Below, piece after piece: positions 17,158 through 24,585 of a stretch of DNA of 52,985 nt. The stretch lies in the NCBI GenBank assembly GCA_019414445.1, contig DXMA01000013.1, forward strand, positions 18,684 to 71,668. Reading direction: 5' to 3'. The translations under genes were made by a program, and so were the position numbers. Source of the stretch: Collinsella sp. (GTDB taxonomy: Bacteria; Actinomycetota; Coriobacteriia; Coriobacteriales; Coriobacteriaceae). The notes below the pieces were generated by a model, which saw only the letters and a program-made list of their open reading frames with translations, searched no databases and was not told the DNA's origin. Position 1 is the stretch's first letter, and every line of letters starts with the position of its first letter.

Positions 17158-17676
17158 ATGACGTGTAAGCTTTCTGCCATCGTCGCCGTGTGTGACGACT
17201 GGGGTATTGGCTGCGAGGGCGATATGGTGGTGTCCAATCGCGCCGATATGCGCCATTTTGTGGCCTGCACCAAGGGCTGCCCGGTTATCATGGGACGCAA
17301 GACGCTGCTGAGTTTTCCCGGCGGGCGTCCGCTCAAGAACCGCCGCAATATCGTGCTTACGCGCGATATAGGCTTTACCCGCGAGGGCGTCGACGTGGTG
17401 CATAGCGTTGACGAAGCGCTCGCTGCGGTTGCCGATGAGCCCGTTGCCTGGGTGATCGGTGGCGGCGATGTCTATCGGCAGTTTTTGCCGTACTGCGTGG
17501 AGGCCGAGGTCACTCATAACCACTGCGTCCATCCCGTGGACACGTACTTTCCCGACTTGGACGCCGATCCCGCGTGGGAGATTGCGCAGCGTAGCGAGGT
17601 CGCGACGATTGCCGCCGGTGAGGGTGACGAGGGCGTCGATTATGAGTTCGTGACGTATCATCGCGTTGAGGCGTAA
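17158..17676 (+). CDS. folA: dihydrofolate reductase
   Basis: 172 residues. It reduces dihydrofolate to tetrahydrofolate with NADPH, completing the cycle with ThyA. Motifs: 'DDWGIGCEGDMVV' near 13-25, 'VIMGRKTLLSFPG' near 43-55, 'NIVLTRD' and 'WVIGGGDVYRQFL' near 98-110. I start at ATG 17158, 9 bp after the thyA stop; in-frame GTG 17149 touches the stop and is the alternative. No terminator separates it from thyA. Confidence 0.93.
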   Translation: MTCKLSAIVAVCDDWGIGCEGDMVVSNRADMRHFVACTKGCPVIMGRKTLLSFPGGRPLKNRRNIVLTRDIGFTREGVDVVHSVDEALAAVADEPVAWVIGGGDVYRQFLPYCVEAEVTHNHCVHPVDTYFPDLDADPAWEIAQRSEVATIAAGEGDEGVDYEFVTYHRVEA

Positions 17677-17694
17677 ATCGTCTGGCGTGAACGG

Positions 17695-17700
17695 TATCAT
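17695..17700 (+). promoter_or_regulatory. candidate -10 box (GGTATCAT) for the SpoU methyltransferase
   Basis: TATCAT preceded by GG, 85 bp before the proposed ATG. No clear -35. Confidence 0.3.
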
Positions 17701-17785
17701 CGGGTTGATTGAATGCATGGGGCGGCGCTTAGCGTCGCCTCGTTTGGTATAGATGTGCTGTAAAGAAGGGTGCGGGCTGGCTGCT

Positions 17786-18700
17786 ATGACTGATGCCGTT
17801 GAGGTTCTGCGAATTGATTCGCTCGATGACGAGCGGCTCGATGCCTATGTGCGACTGACCGAGCGTGAGCTTCGCTGCGTGCTGGAGCCGCAGAAGGGCA
17901 TTTTTATCGCTGAGAGTGCCAAGGTCATCGAGCGTGCGGTTCGCGCCGGATATGAGCCGGTGAGCTTTCTTTTGGACGAGCGCTGGCTCGACCAGATGAT
18001 GCCGCTGTTTGACCAGCTTGTCGTGCGCGAGGGAGCGGGTCCGGTTCCCGTGTTCGTGGCCTCCATGGAGCTCATGGAGCAGTTGACGGGCTTTAACGTG
18101 ACGCGTGGTGCGCTCGCGGCGTTCCGTCGCCCGCGTCAGATTCCGGTTGATGAGTTCTTGGGCGGTGTCGTCGAGGCGGCGGGGGATCGTCCGGTGCGTG
18201 TGTGCGTGCTTGAGGGTATTGTCGATCACACCAATGTTGGCGCTATTTTCCGCTCGGCTGCCGCATTGAACGTTGACGGTATTTTGGTCAGCCCGACGTG
18301 CTGCGACCCGCTGTACCGTCGCTCGGCCCGCGTGAGCATGGGCACCGTGTTTCAGGTGCCGTGGACGCGCATTGGCAGCGAGGCTCGTGTGTGGCCGCAT
18401 GATGGTCTGAGCGCGTTGCACGATGCCGGTTTTTCGTGTGCCGCTATGGCGTTGACGGACGATTCCGTATCGCTGGACGATCCCGTGCTGCAGGAGATTG
18501 ACCGCTTGGCAATCTTTATGGGTACCGAGGGTGCCGGCTTGGGCGCCAAGACCATTGCCGGCTGTGACCACGCGGTGCGCATTCCGATGGCGCACGGGGT
18601 CGATTCGCTTAACGTGGCCGCGGCGAGCGCCGTCGCCTTTTGGCAGCTGTGCCCGCACGTGAGCAATGAGTATCACTACCAGCCGGGTTTGTATCACTAG
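17786..18700 (+). CDS. TrmH/SpoU-family RNA methyltransferase
   Basis: 304 residues from ATG 17786. The N-terminal third resembles the RNA-binding substrate domain of TrmH-like enzymes ('KGIFIAESAKVIERAVRAGYEP'). The SpoU knot domain follows, with motif 1 'DHTNVGAIFRSAAALNVDG' near 151-169, motif 2 'FMGTEGAGL' near 240, and motif 3 'IPMAHGVDSLNVAAASAVAFW' split around 260-280. It is a SAM-dependent 2'-O-ribose methyltransferase; the target (tRNA or 23S rRNA) cannot be told from sequence. The start is uncertain: ATG 17753 is in frame, with no ribosome site for either. Confidence 0.88.
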   Translation: MTDAVEVLRIDSLDDERLDAYVRLTERELRCVLEPQKGIFIAESAKVIERAVRAGYEPVSFLLDERWLDQMMPLFDQLVVREGAGPVPVFVASMELMEQLTGFNVTRGALAAFRRPRQIPVDEFLGGVVEAAGDRPVRVCVLEGIVDHTNVGAIFRSAAALNVDGILVSPTCCDPLYRRSARVSMGTVFQVPWTRIGSEARVWPHDGLSALHDAGFSCAAMALTDDSVSLDDPVLQEIDRLAIFMGTEGAGLGAKTIAGCDHAVRIPMAHGVDSLNVAAASAVAFWQLCPHVSNEYHYQPGLYH

Positions 18701-18825
18701 GCAGATATTTCGCACCTGGCTCTGATTCGGGGTGTTTCGGTCGACGCCAGTCGGTGCTAAGCTGATATTGGCTTTGGTCTTAAATTGCCGTTTTGCTGTT
18801 TGACGTATGCGTGTGGGGAGGGCGT

Positions 18826-20175
18826 GTGGCTAAGAAATCTACGGCGATCGATGTAACGCAAGGTGTCATTTGGCAGCAATTGCTGTCGCTGTGCGTTCCC
18901 ATCTTTTTTAGTTCGTTTTTTCAGCAGGCCTACACGCTTATCGGTACGTATATCGTCGGCCAGTTTGGCGGCAAGCTCGCGCTGGGTGGCATTCAAGCCA
19001 CGATGGTGCTCACCGAGCTCTGCATTGGCTTTTGCGTTGGCGTCGGCGCCGGCTGCGCGGTCATTACCGGTCAGTATTTTGGCCAGCACGATGATGAACG
19101 ACTGAGTCGTTCGGTTCACACGGCCATGACGCTCGCGCTGGTGGGCGGTATCGTCTTCTCCATTCTCGGCATAGTGTTCGTTGAGCCCATGCTGGTGCTT
19201 ATGAACACGCCGCATGAACTATTGGCCGAGGGCGTGGCCTATGCTCGCTGTTATTTTGCCGCGATGGTTGCGGCACTGCTGCTAAATATGGGAACCGCAC
19301 TGCTGCGTGCCGTGGGCGACACGCGCGGGCCCGCCGTGATCATTGCCTCTGGCTGCCTTGTTAACGTGGTGCTGGATATCATCTTTGTCGCTGTGTTGCA
19401 TATGGAGGCGCTGGGCTGCGGCATCGCAGTGGCGCTGACCATTTGCTCCAATGCAACGATGATCGTGTTGCGCATGATGCGCGCTCCGGGTGCATGGCGT
19501 CTTTCGCTGTCTAAGCTCGGTATCGATCGCGGTATTTGCAAGAGTATGATCTCGTGTGGTCTGCCACTCGGTTTTCAATCGGCTGCCTATTCGATCTCGA
19601 ACGTGCTGATCCAGGTGTCGGTTAATTCGTTTGGCGCCGATGTCACGACTGCTTGGGGTCTATCTGGGCGCCTGGATGGCATTATCTGGATGGTGACCGA
19701 GGCGCTCGGCGTATCGATCACTACGTTCTCGGCGCAGAACTTTGGCGCGCGCAACTACGAGCGCATGCGCAAGGGCTACCATACGTCGCTCGTGCTGTCG
19801 TTTATGCTCATTGGTGGCCTGTCTGCCGTGCTGCTGGGGTTTTCGGGCCCGCTGTCGCGTTTGTTTGTCGACGATGCTTCGATTTCGGCGTACACCACGA
19901 CTATCCTCCATTTCATTGCGCCGTTCTATGCGATCTTCTCGATTATCGAAAACGCGTCGGGTTCCATTCGCGGTGCCGGCGTGAGCTTTCAGCCCATGCT
20001 GCTCACCATCTTTGGCACTGTCGTGCTCAGGGTGATCTGGGTGTTTGCGATTATGCCGTTCGATCCGTCGCTTGAGCACCTGCTGCTTGTCTACCCCGTA
20101 ACCTGGGTAATCACCGCAACCATGTTCATCGTCTACCATCACAGCGGAAACTGGCTCGGCCGCGCCACCGCCTAG
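18826..20175 (+). CDS. MATE family efflux transporter
   Basis: 449 residues with about 12 hydrophobic segments, the normal MATE size. It opens 'DVTQGVIWQQLLSLCVPIFFSSFFQQAY', typical of the family's cytosolic helix plus TM1, and later has 'GFQSAAYSISNVLIQ' near the start of the second half. MATE proteins export cationic drugs or metabolites with H+ or Na+; the substrate is unknown. Start is GTG 18826 after GGGGAGG; ATG 18793 is in frame without a ribosome site. The stop lies in a hairpin shared with the pseudogene on the other strand. Confidence 0.88.
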   Translation: MAKKSTAIDVTQGVIWQQLLSLCVPIFFSSFFQQAYTLIGTYIVGQFGGKLALGGIQATMVLTELCIGFCVGVGAGCAVITGQYFGQHDDERLSRSVHTAMTLALVGGIVFSILGIVFVEPMLVLMNTPHELLAEGVAYARCYFAAMVAALLLNMGTALLRAVGDTRGPAVIIASGCLVNVVLDIIFVAVLHMEALGCGIAVALTICSNATMIVLRMMRAPGAWRLSLSKLGIDRGICKSMISCGLPLGFQSAAYSISNVLIQVSVNSFGADVTTAWGLSGRLDGIIWMVTEALGVSITTFSAQNFGARNYERMRKGYHTSLVLSFMLIGGLSAVLLGFSGPLSRLFVDDASISAYTTTILHFIAPFYAIFSIIENASGSIRGAGVSFQPMLLTIFGTVVLRVIWVFAIMPFDPSLEHLLLVYPVTWVITATMFIVYHHSGNWLGRATA

Positions 20176-20201
20176 CCATTCGGGACGTCCCCAATGGCTA
20201 G
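20172..20201. terminator. hairpin spanning the ends of the MATE gene and the pseudogene
   Basis: CTAGCCATT (20172-20180) pairs with AATGGCTAG (20193-20201), and an inner GGG/CCC closes around ACGT. It contains both stop codons. No T run follows, so termination is uncertain; it may be a repeat-type hairpin. Confidence 0.4.
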
Positions 20202-20445
20202 TATTCGATGCCTTGGCGGGCTAGGAGTCCTTCGTCGAAGTAGTGTTTGATGGGGCGCATTTCGGTGACAAGGTCGGCGAGGTTCGCGAGGGGCAGCAAG
20301 CCCCGGCCGGTGAGCACGAGCTCCGTGGTGGCGGGCTTTATCGCGATCAGCGCTTCGACATCCTCGCGCGTCACGAAGCAGCCGTCGTCTTGCCCTTGCC
20401 GTCGCCTGTATAGATTTGAACCTTGCCGACTTACAGTGATGCCAT
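20198..20445 (-). pseudogene. remnant of cob(I)alamin adenosyltransferase (CobO/BtuR type)
   Basis: On the minus strand ATG 20445, with AGGACAG upstream, encodes four codons, a TAA, then the family P-loop stretch 'KVQIYTGDGKGKTTAA'. After a stop and a frame change the sequence resumes with the family's C-terminal part: 'ALIAIKPATTELVLTGRG', 'ADLVTEMRPIKHYFDEGLLARQGIEY' split here for length, ending at TAG 20198. The roughly 100 central codons are missing. Intact homologues are about 170-200 residues. So both ends of a BtuR/CobO gene survive around a large internal deletion, with one further in-frame stop. The enzyme would adenosylate corrinoids. Confidence 0.85.
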
Positions 20446-20537
20446 CTCTGTCCTTTCGTGCCCGGCGTCGGTTTATCGTCGCTCGGGTTGGGTATTCTTG
20501 AAACCAGTATCAACCCCAGTAGATGGAGTTCAAGCAG

Positions 20538-22430
20538 ATGGAGATGGATGACAACAAGCGTAGACGGAATATGATCCTCTACGTGCTCATCGCCTTCGTC
20601 GTCTACCTCGTGCTCTCGACCGTTCTGTTCCCCAACATCGGTCACACGCAGCAGATTACGAAGACCGATTACTCGACGTTTGTCAAAGCACTCGATAAGA
20701 AGAGTGTCGACAAGGTCGAGTACAACACGGACGATTACTCGATTTATTACACCAAGAAGGGCGAGGACGAGAATATCGCCTATAAGACGACCGGTGTGCC
20801 GAACGATGCGGGCTTTACCGATCGCGTGCTTGAGTCTGGCGCTTCGCTGGAGTCGGTCGTTCCCGATAAAAACTCGGGTTTGATGACCTACTACCTGCTC
20901 ACACTCATTCTTCCCATGGCGATTTTCTTCCTCATCGGTTGGTGGCTCAACCGCCGCATGAAGAAGGCTATGGGCGATGACGGCCCGTCGATGAACTTTG
21001 GCGGCGGCGGTTTTGGCGGCGGCGGGCTGGGTAAGTCCGGCGCGCGCGTGATCGCCTCCAAGGACGTGGGCGTGACCTTTAAGGACGTCGCTGGCCAGGA
21101 AGAGGCCAAGGAATCCCTCAAGGAGGTCGTCGATTTTCTGGAGAAGCCGCAGCGCTACGAGGAGATTGGCGCCAAGCTGCCGCGCGGTGCTCTCCTTGTT
21201 GGCCCTCCGGGTACCGGTAAGACCCTGCTTGCCAAGGCTGTTGCCGGCGAGGCCGGTGTTCCGTTCTTTAGCATTTCGGGCTCTGAGTTCGTTGAGATGT
21301 TTGTTGGTCGCGGCGCTGCTAAGGTTCGTGACCTGTTTAAGCAGGCCAAGGAAAAGGCCCCGTGCATCGTCTTTATCGACGAGATCGATACCATTGGTAA
21401 GAAGCGCGATGGCGGCGGCTTTAGCGGCAACGACGAGCGCGAGCAGACGCTCAATCAGTTGCTGACCGAGATGGATGGCTTCGATAACCACAAGGGTATC
21501 GTTGTCCTCGCTGCCACCAACCGTCCCGACAGCCTCGATCCGGCCCTGCTACGCCCCGGTCGTTTTGACCGCCGCATCCCCGTCGAGTTGCCCGATCTGA
21601 CCGGCCGTAAGAACATTCTTGAGTTGCATGCCAAGAGCGTGAAGACGCAGCCGCCGATCGATTTGACCGCGATTGCCCGCGCCACGCCTGGTGCCTCGGG
21701 CGCCGATTTGGCCAATATCATCAACGAGGGCGCCCTGCGCGCCGTTCGCGAAGGTCGCAAGCGTGCAACCCAGGACGACTTCGAGGAGTCGGTGGAGGTC
21801 GTCATTGCCGGCCAACAGCGTAAGTCCACGGTGCTTTCCGACCACGAGAAGCAGGTCGTTTCCTACCATGAGATCGGCCATGCCATTGTTGCCGCTCGCC
21901 AGAAGGGCTCTGCGCCGGTCACGAAGATCACCATCGTGCCACGCACGAGCGGTGCTCTGGGCTACACCATGCAGGTCGAGGAGGATGAGCGCTTCCTGAC
22001 CACACGCCAGGAGGTCCTGGACAAGCTCGCCGTCTACTGCGGTGGCCGTGCGGCCGAGGAGCTCATCTTTGGTGAGATGACGACTGGCGCCGCCAACGAT
22101 ATCGAGCAGGCCACCAAGCTCGCCCGAAACATGGTGACGCGCTTTGGTATGTCCGACGAGTTTGGCATGATGGCGCTCGGTACCGTCCAGAATGCGTACC
22201 TCAACCAGGATACGTCGCTCACCTGCGCCCCCGGTACGGCCGAGCGTGTGGACGCAATTGTCGCCAAGTTGATTGAGGATGCGCACGACCGCGCCCTGCA
22301 GATCCTCAAGGAAAACAAGTTCAAGCTCCACGAGCTGGCTCGTTATCTGTACAAGAAGGAGACGATCACGGGCGAGGAGTTCATGAATCTCCTCACGCGC
22401 GAGAACCCGCTGATGCCCAAGCAGCAGTAA
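20538..22430 (+). CDS. ftsH: ATP-dependent zinc metalloprotease FtsH
   Basis: 630 residues, a membrane-bound AAA+ protease that degrades misfolded and short-lived proteins. TM1 is at about 12-32 and TM2 at about 118-138, with an extracellular segment between. Walker A 'GPPGTGKT' is near 222, Walker B 'CIVFIDEIDTIG' near 280, and the zinc site 'HEIGH' starts at His444 (family consensus HEAGH). The segment after the pore loop reads 'GRGAAKVRDLF' where 'GVGASRVRDLF' is usual. I start at ATG 20538, 8 nt after TGGAG; ATG 20523 adds five residues without a ribosome site. Confidence 0.95.
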   Translation: MEMDDNKRRRNMILYVLIAFVVYLVLSTVLFPNIGHTQQITKTDYSTFVKALDKKSVDKVEYNTDDYSIYYTKKGEDENIAYKTTGVPNDAGFTDRVLESGASLESVVPDKNSGLMTYYLLTLILPMAIFFLIGWWLNRRMKKAMGDDGPSMNFGGGGFGGGGLGKSGARVIASKDVGVTFKDVAGQEEAKESLKEVVDFLEKPQRYEEIGAKLPRGALLVGPPGTGKTLLAKAVAGEAGVPFFSISGSEFVEMFVGRGAAKVRDLFKQAKEKAPCIVFIDEIDTIGKKRDGGGFSGNDEREQTLNQLLTEMDGFDNHKGIVVLAATNRPDSLDPALLRPGRFDRRIPVELPDLTGRKNILELHAKSVKTQPPIDLTAIARATPGASGADLANIINEGALRAVREGRKRATQDDFEESVEVVIAGQQRKSTVLSDHEKQVVSYHEIGHAIVAARQKGSAPVTKITIVPRTSGALGYTMQVEEDERFLTTRQEVLDKLAVYCGGRAAEELIFGEMTTGAANDIEQATKLARNMVTRFGMSDEFGMMALGTVQNAYLNQDTSLTCAPGTAERVDAIVAKLIEDAHDRALQILKENKFKLHELARYLYKKETITGEEFMNLLTRENPLMPKQQ

Positions 22431-22456
22431 CGCCGCGGCCGAGCCAGTAAACGCCG

Positions 22457-22494
22457 ACGCCCCATTTGAGCAGCTTTCTCAAATGGGGCGTTTT
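22457..22494 (+). terminator. intrinsic terminator after ftsH
   Basis: A perfect 14-bp stem (22457-22470 with 22478-22491), 7-nt loop and T run. It lies between ftsH and the DUF523 gene, 17 bp before the latter's start, so that gene may depend on read-through. Confidence 0.85.
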
Positions 22495-22511
22495 GCTTGA
22501 GAGGGATGGAA

Positions 22512-22967
22512 ATGAAGATCGTGGTGAGCGCCTGCTTGATGGGCGAGAGCTGCAAGTATAACGGGCTCGATAACTACCACCGCGCGTTGGTCGAGGCTTG
22601 CGAGCGCACGGGGACCGAGGTCCTCCTCGTGTGCCCCGAGGTCTTTGGCGGCCTGCTCACGCCGCGCAAGCCGTCCGAGATTGTGAACGGCGAGGTTCGT
22701 ACCTGCGAGGGCATCTCGGTTGATCGTGAATTTCGCCTGGGTGCCCAACGTGCGCTCGATATGTGCGAGCAGGCAGGCGGACCGGAAGAGATAGTCGCGT
22801 GCATCCTTCAGGACCGCAGCCCCTCGTGCGGTGCGGGTCACATCTACGACGGCACCTTTAGCAGTACGCTCACCGCGGGCAACGGTGTTTTCGTCGACCT
22901 GCTCCTGCGCCACGGCTACCGTGTGATCCCGGCAAGCGAGTTCGACCCCAGCATGCTGGAGCAATAA
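22512..22967 (+). CDS. DUF523 family protein
   Basis: 151 residues, DUF523. Conserved features are the start 'VSACLMGESCKYNG', 'CPEVFGGLLTPRKPSEI' near 45-61 and 'CILQDRSPSCG' near 97-107. Cys pairs in the first and third motifs suggest a metal or Fe-S site, but the family function is not known to me. ATG 22512 is 6 nt after GAGAGGG; ATG 22506 is in frame. The start lies 17 bp after the ftsH terminator. Confidence 0.88.
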   Translation: MKIVVSACLMGESCKYNGLDNYHRALVEACERTGTEVLLVCPEVFGGLLTPRKPSEIVNGEVRTCEGISVDREFRLGAQRALDMCEQAGGPEEIVACILQDRSPSCGAGHIYDGTFSSTLTAGNGVFVDLLLRHGYRVIPASEFDPSMLEQ

Positions 22968-23006
22968 AAAACCACCACAAGGGCACTGCTCCCTTGTGGT
23001 GGTTTT
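22968..23006. terminator. bidirectional terminator between DUF523 and the dehydrogenase gene
   Basis: A perfect 16-bp stem (22968-22983 with 22991-23006), loop CACTGCT, with A's on one side and T's on the other so it works for both converging genes. The arm sequence ACCACC..CAA is reused in the terminator at 30609. Confidence 0.9.
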
Positions 23007-23015
23007 GGCCTGGGT

Positions 23016-24098
23016 CTAGAGCGTGTGGCCGTAGGCGTTGGCGGTCTTGATGGCGGCGGCGAATTTTTCGTCGGTGAAGGGCTCCGGGTTGCCTTGCTTC
23101 CACTCGTTGGTGGCGTGCGCGTGCTCGCACAGGGCAGGGATATCGGTCTCGGAAAGCCCGACCTGCTCAAGCGTTACGGGCAGCCCCATCTGCTTGTTGA
23201 AGTCAGCATAGCGCTTAAGGTTCTCGGTGTCGCCCGTGTAGGCGAACAACACCAGCACGCCCAGGCTTACGACTTCGCCGTGCAGGTAGGTGCCCTCACG
23301 CGGAATGCTGCAGGTGGCGTTGTAGAACGCGTGCGCCACGCTCGAGTTGTAGTAGTAATCGTTCTGGTTGGTCAGGTTCGAGACATAGCCCGTGTTGACC
23401 ACGATGTCGAGCGCGATCTGCTTGACGGCCTCGCTCGACAGATTCTGACGAACGTCCTCAAGACCCTGAACACCATAGGTAAACAGCGGCTCGGAACAGG
23501 TGTGGGCAAGAGCCAGGCCAAGGCCGGCGGTGTGCTCCAGGTCGCCGGCGCTCGTGGCGTACTCGACTTCGGGCTGCTTGGATAGGGCGTCGCCCACGCC
23601 GGCCCAGAAGTACTCCGCCGGAGCCTCGGCGATGATCTTGGGATTGATGAAGATGTGCGCCGGTCGGTTGGGGTACGAATAGCCCTCGAGCGATCCATCG
23701 TCGTTGTAGACGACGGCAATGGCGGTCGCGGCGGAACAGTTAGAGCAAATCGTCGGCACCGTAAAGACAATCTTCTTGAGCTCGATTGCCGCTGTCTTGA
23801 CGGTGTCGAGTGCCTTGCCGCCGCCACAGGCGATAAGCACGTCTGCCTGCTGGCAAGCGGGGGAGTTCACGACCTTGGCGATATTGGCGCGCGTACTGTT
23901 GGTGCCGTAGACGCGCGTCTCCAGAATCTCGACGTCGGTACCTTCAAGCGCCGCCTCGATGCCCGGCAGCGCCGCAGCTAGGGCTCGCTTGCCACCAATG
24001 ATGGCGACTTTCTTCGCGCCGTACTCCGCCAGTGCGGCGGGCAGCTCGGTAAAGCAATCCTCGCCGACGGTGTAGTCGCTCATTCCGATTGTGCGCAT
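23016..24098 (-). CDS. GldA-like iron-containing alcohol dehydrogenase
   Basis: 360 residues, Fe-ADH superfamily, closest in form to glycerol dehydrogenase, which oxidises glycerol to dihydroxyacetone with NAD+. The nucleotide-binding part has 'IACGGGKALDTVK' near 91-103 and 'TVPTICSNCSAATAIAVVY' near 115-133. Likely metal ligands are Asp in 'GVGDALSK' near 167, His in 'SVAHAFYNA' and His in 'YLHGEVVSLG' near 268. Start ATG 24098 has AAGAAGG upstream. The gene is alone on this strand with a terminator behind it. The substrate is inferred and could be another polyol or alcohol. Confidence 0.85.
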   Translation of the reverse strand: MRTIGMSDYTVGEDCFTELPAALAEYGAKKVAIIGGKRALAAALPGIEAALEGTDVEILETRVYGTNSTRANIAKVVNSPACQQADVLIACGGGKALDTVKTAAIELKKIVFTVPTICSNCSAATAIAVVYNDDGSLEGYSYPNRPAHIFINPKIIAEAPAEYFWAGVGDALSKQPEVEYATSAGDLEHTAGLGLALAHTCSEPLFTYGVQGLEDVRQNLSSEAVKQIALDIVVNTGYVSNLTNQNDYYYNSSVAHAFYNATCSIPREGTYLHGEVVSLGVLVLFAYTGDTENLKRYADFNKQMGLPVTLEQVGLSETDIPALCEHAHATNEWKQGNPEPFTDEKFAAAIKTANAYGHTL

Positions 24099-24234
24099 GG
24101 CAGCCTTCTTTCGTTAGTTAAAGTGCTTTCAGGTATTTTGCTCCTAGAGAAGGCTAACGACCACGAGAAATTTCTTACGTATGAAACCAGTGTTGAGGGT
24201 TTTTCGCCGGCGCGGAACGTGCTAGCATACTCCG

Positions 24235-24545
24235 CATAAGCGTTGATGGGGACGAGTAGTCGGCCGTCCGCATGCCACAGAGAGCGGGGAGCGCTGAGAA
24301 CCCGTGCATGCGACCGATGAAAATCACCCCGGAGCTGCGGTCCCAACGGACGTGCCGCGCAGGCACGTCTTAGTAGATATCGCCGAGATGGTCGTCGATA
24401 CAGGCCAGCCGAGTAACGGATGCGAGCGCGCGAATACGCGGGCGAGGGCATCTAAGCTGGGTGGTTAAACGAAGAGCTTTTGCGGGCATACAGCCCGTTT
24501 TTGTGGCGCTTCGTCCCAGCTTGTAGGGACGGGCGCTTTTTTGGT
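24235..24545 (+). promoter_or_regulatory. T-box riboswitch, isoleucine, upstream of ileS
   Basis: A T-box leader in the 487-bp gap before ileS. Stem I has GACGAGTAGT (24251-24260), the distal AGAGAGCGGGGAGCGCTGAGAA element (24280-24300) and the specifier loop with ATC (24323-24325), an Ile codon. A clean hairpin GACGTGCC/GGCACGTC (24350-24369) follows. The antiterminator pairs 24454-24461 with 24515-24522 and ACGAAG 24469-24474 with CTTCGT 24509-24514, leaving a 7-nt bulge TGGTTAA (24462-24468) whose TGGT matches an ACCA tRNA end. Uncharged tRNA-Ile should stabilise it and allow ileS transcription. Bases 24099-24234 hold the gldA-like promoter region. Confidence 0.9.
24505..24542 (+). terminator. 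T-box terminator of the ileS leader
   Basis: CGTCCC (24512-24517) pairs with GGGACG (24526-24531), extended outward by GCGC/GCGC with a small bulge, then six T's. Its 5' arm is shared with the antiterminator, so the two folds exclude each other. It marks this T-box as transcriptional. Confidence 0.82.
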
Positions 24546-24585
24546 GCCCAACGGGCGTGCGCGCCCACGACATGAAAGGGGTACC

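Noticed and set aside
20247..20501. Plus-strand open frame of 84 codons before ftsH
   Set aside because: It is the reverse of the BtuR/CobO remnant and has no family match.
20523..20537. ATG 20523 as the ftsH start
   Set aside because: No Shine-Dalgarno upstream. The TGGAG 8 nt before ATG 20538 fits better, though the five-residue difference cannot be settled here.
24102..24155. 8-bp inverted repeat AGCCTTCT/AGAAGGCT upstream of the GldA-like gene
   Set aside because: Arms are 38 bp apart and short, and one overlaps the ribosome site; chance is a fair explanation.
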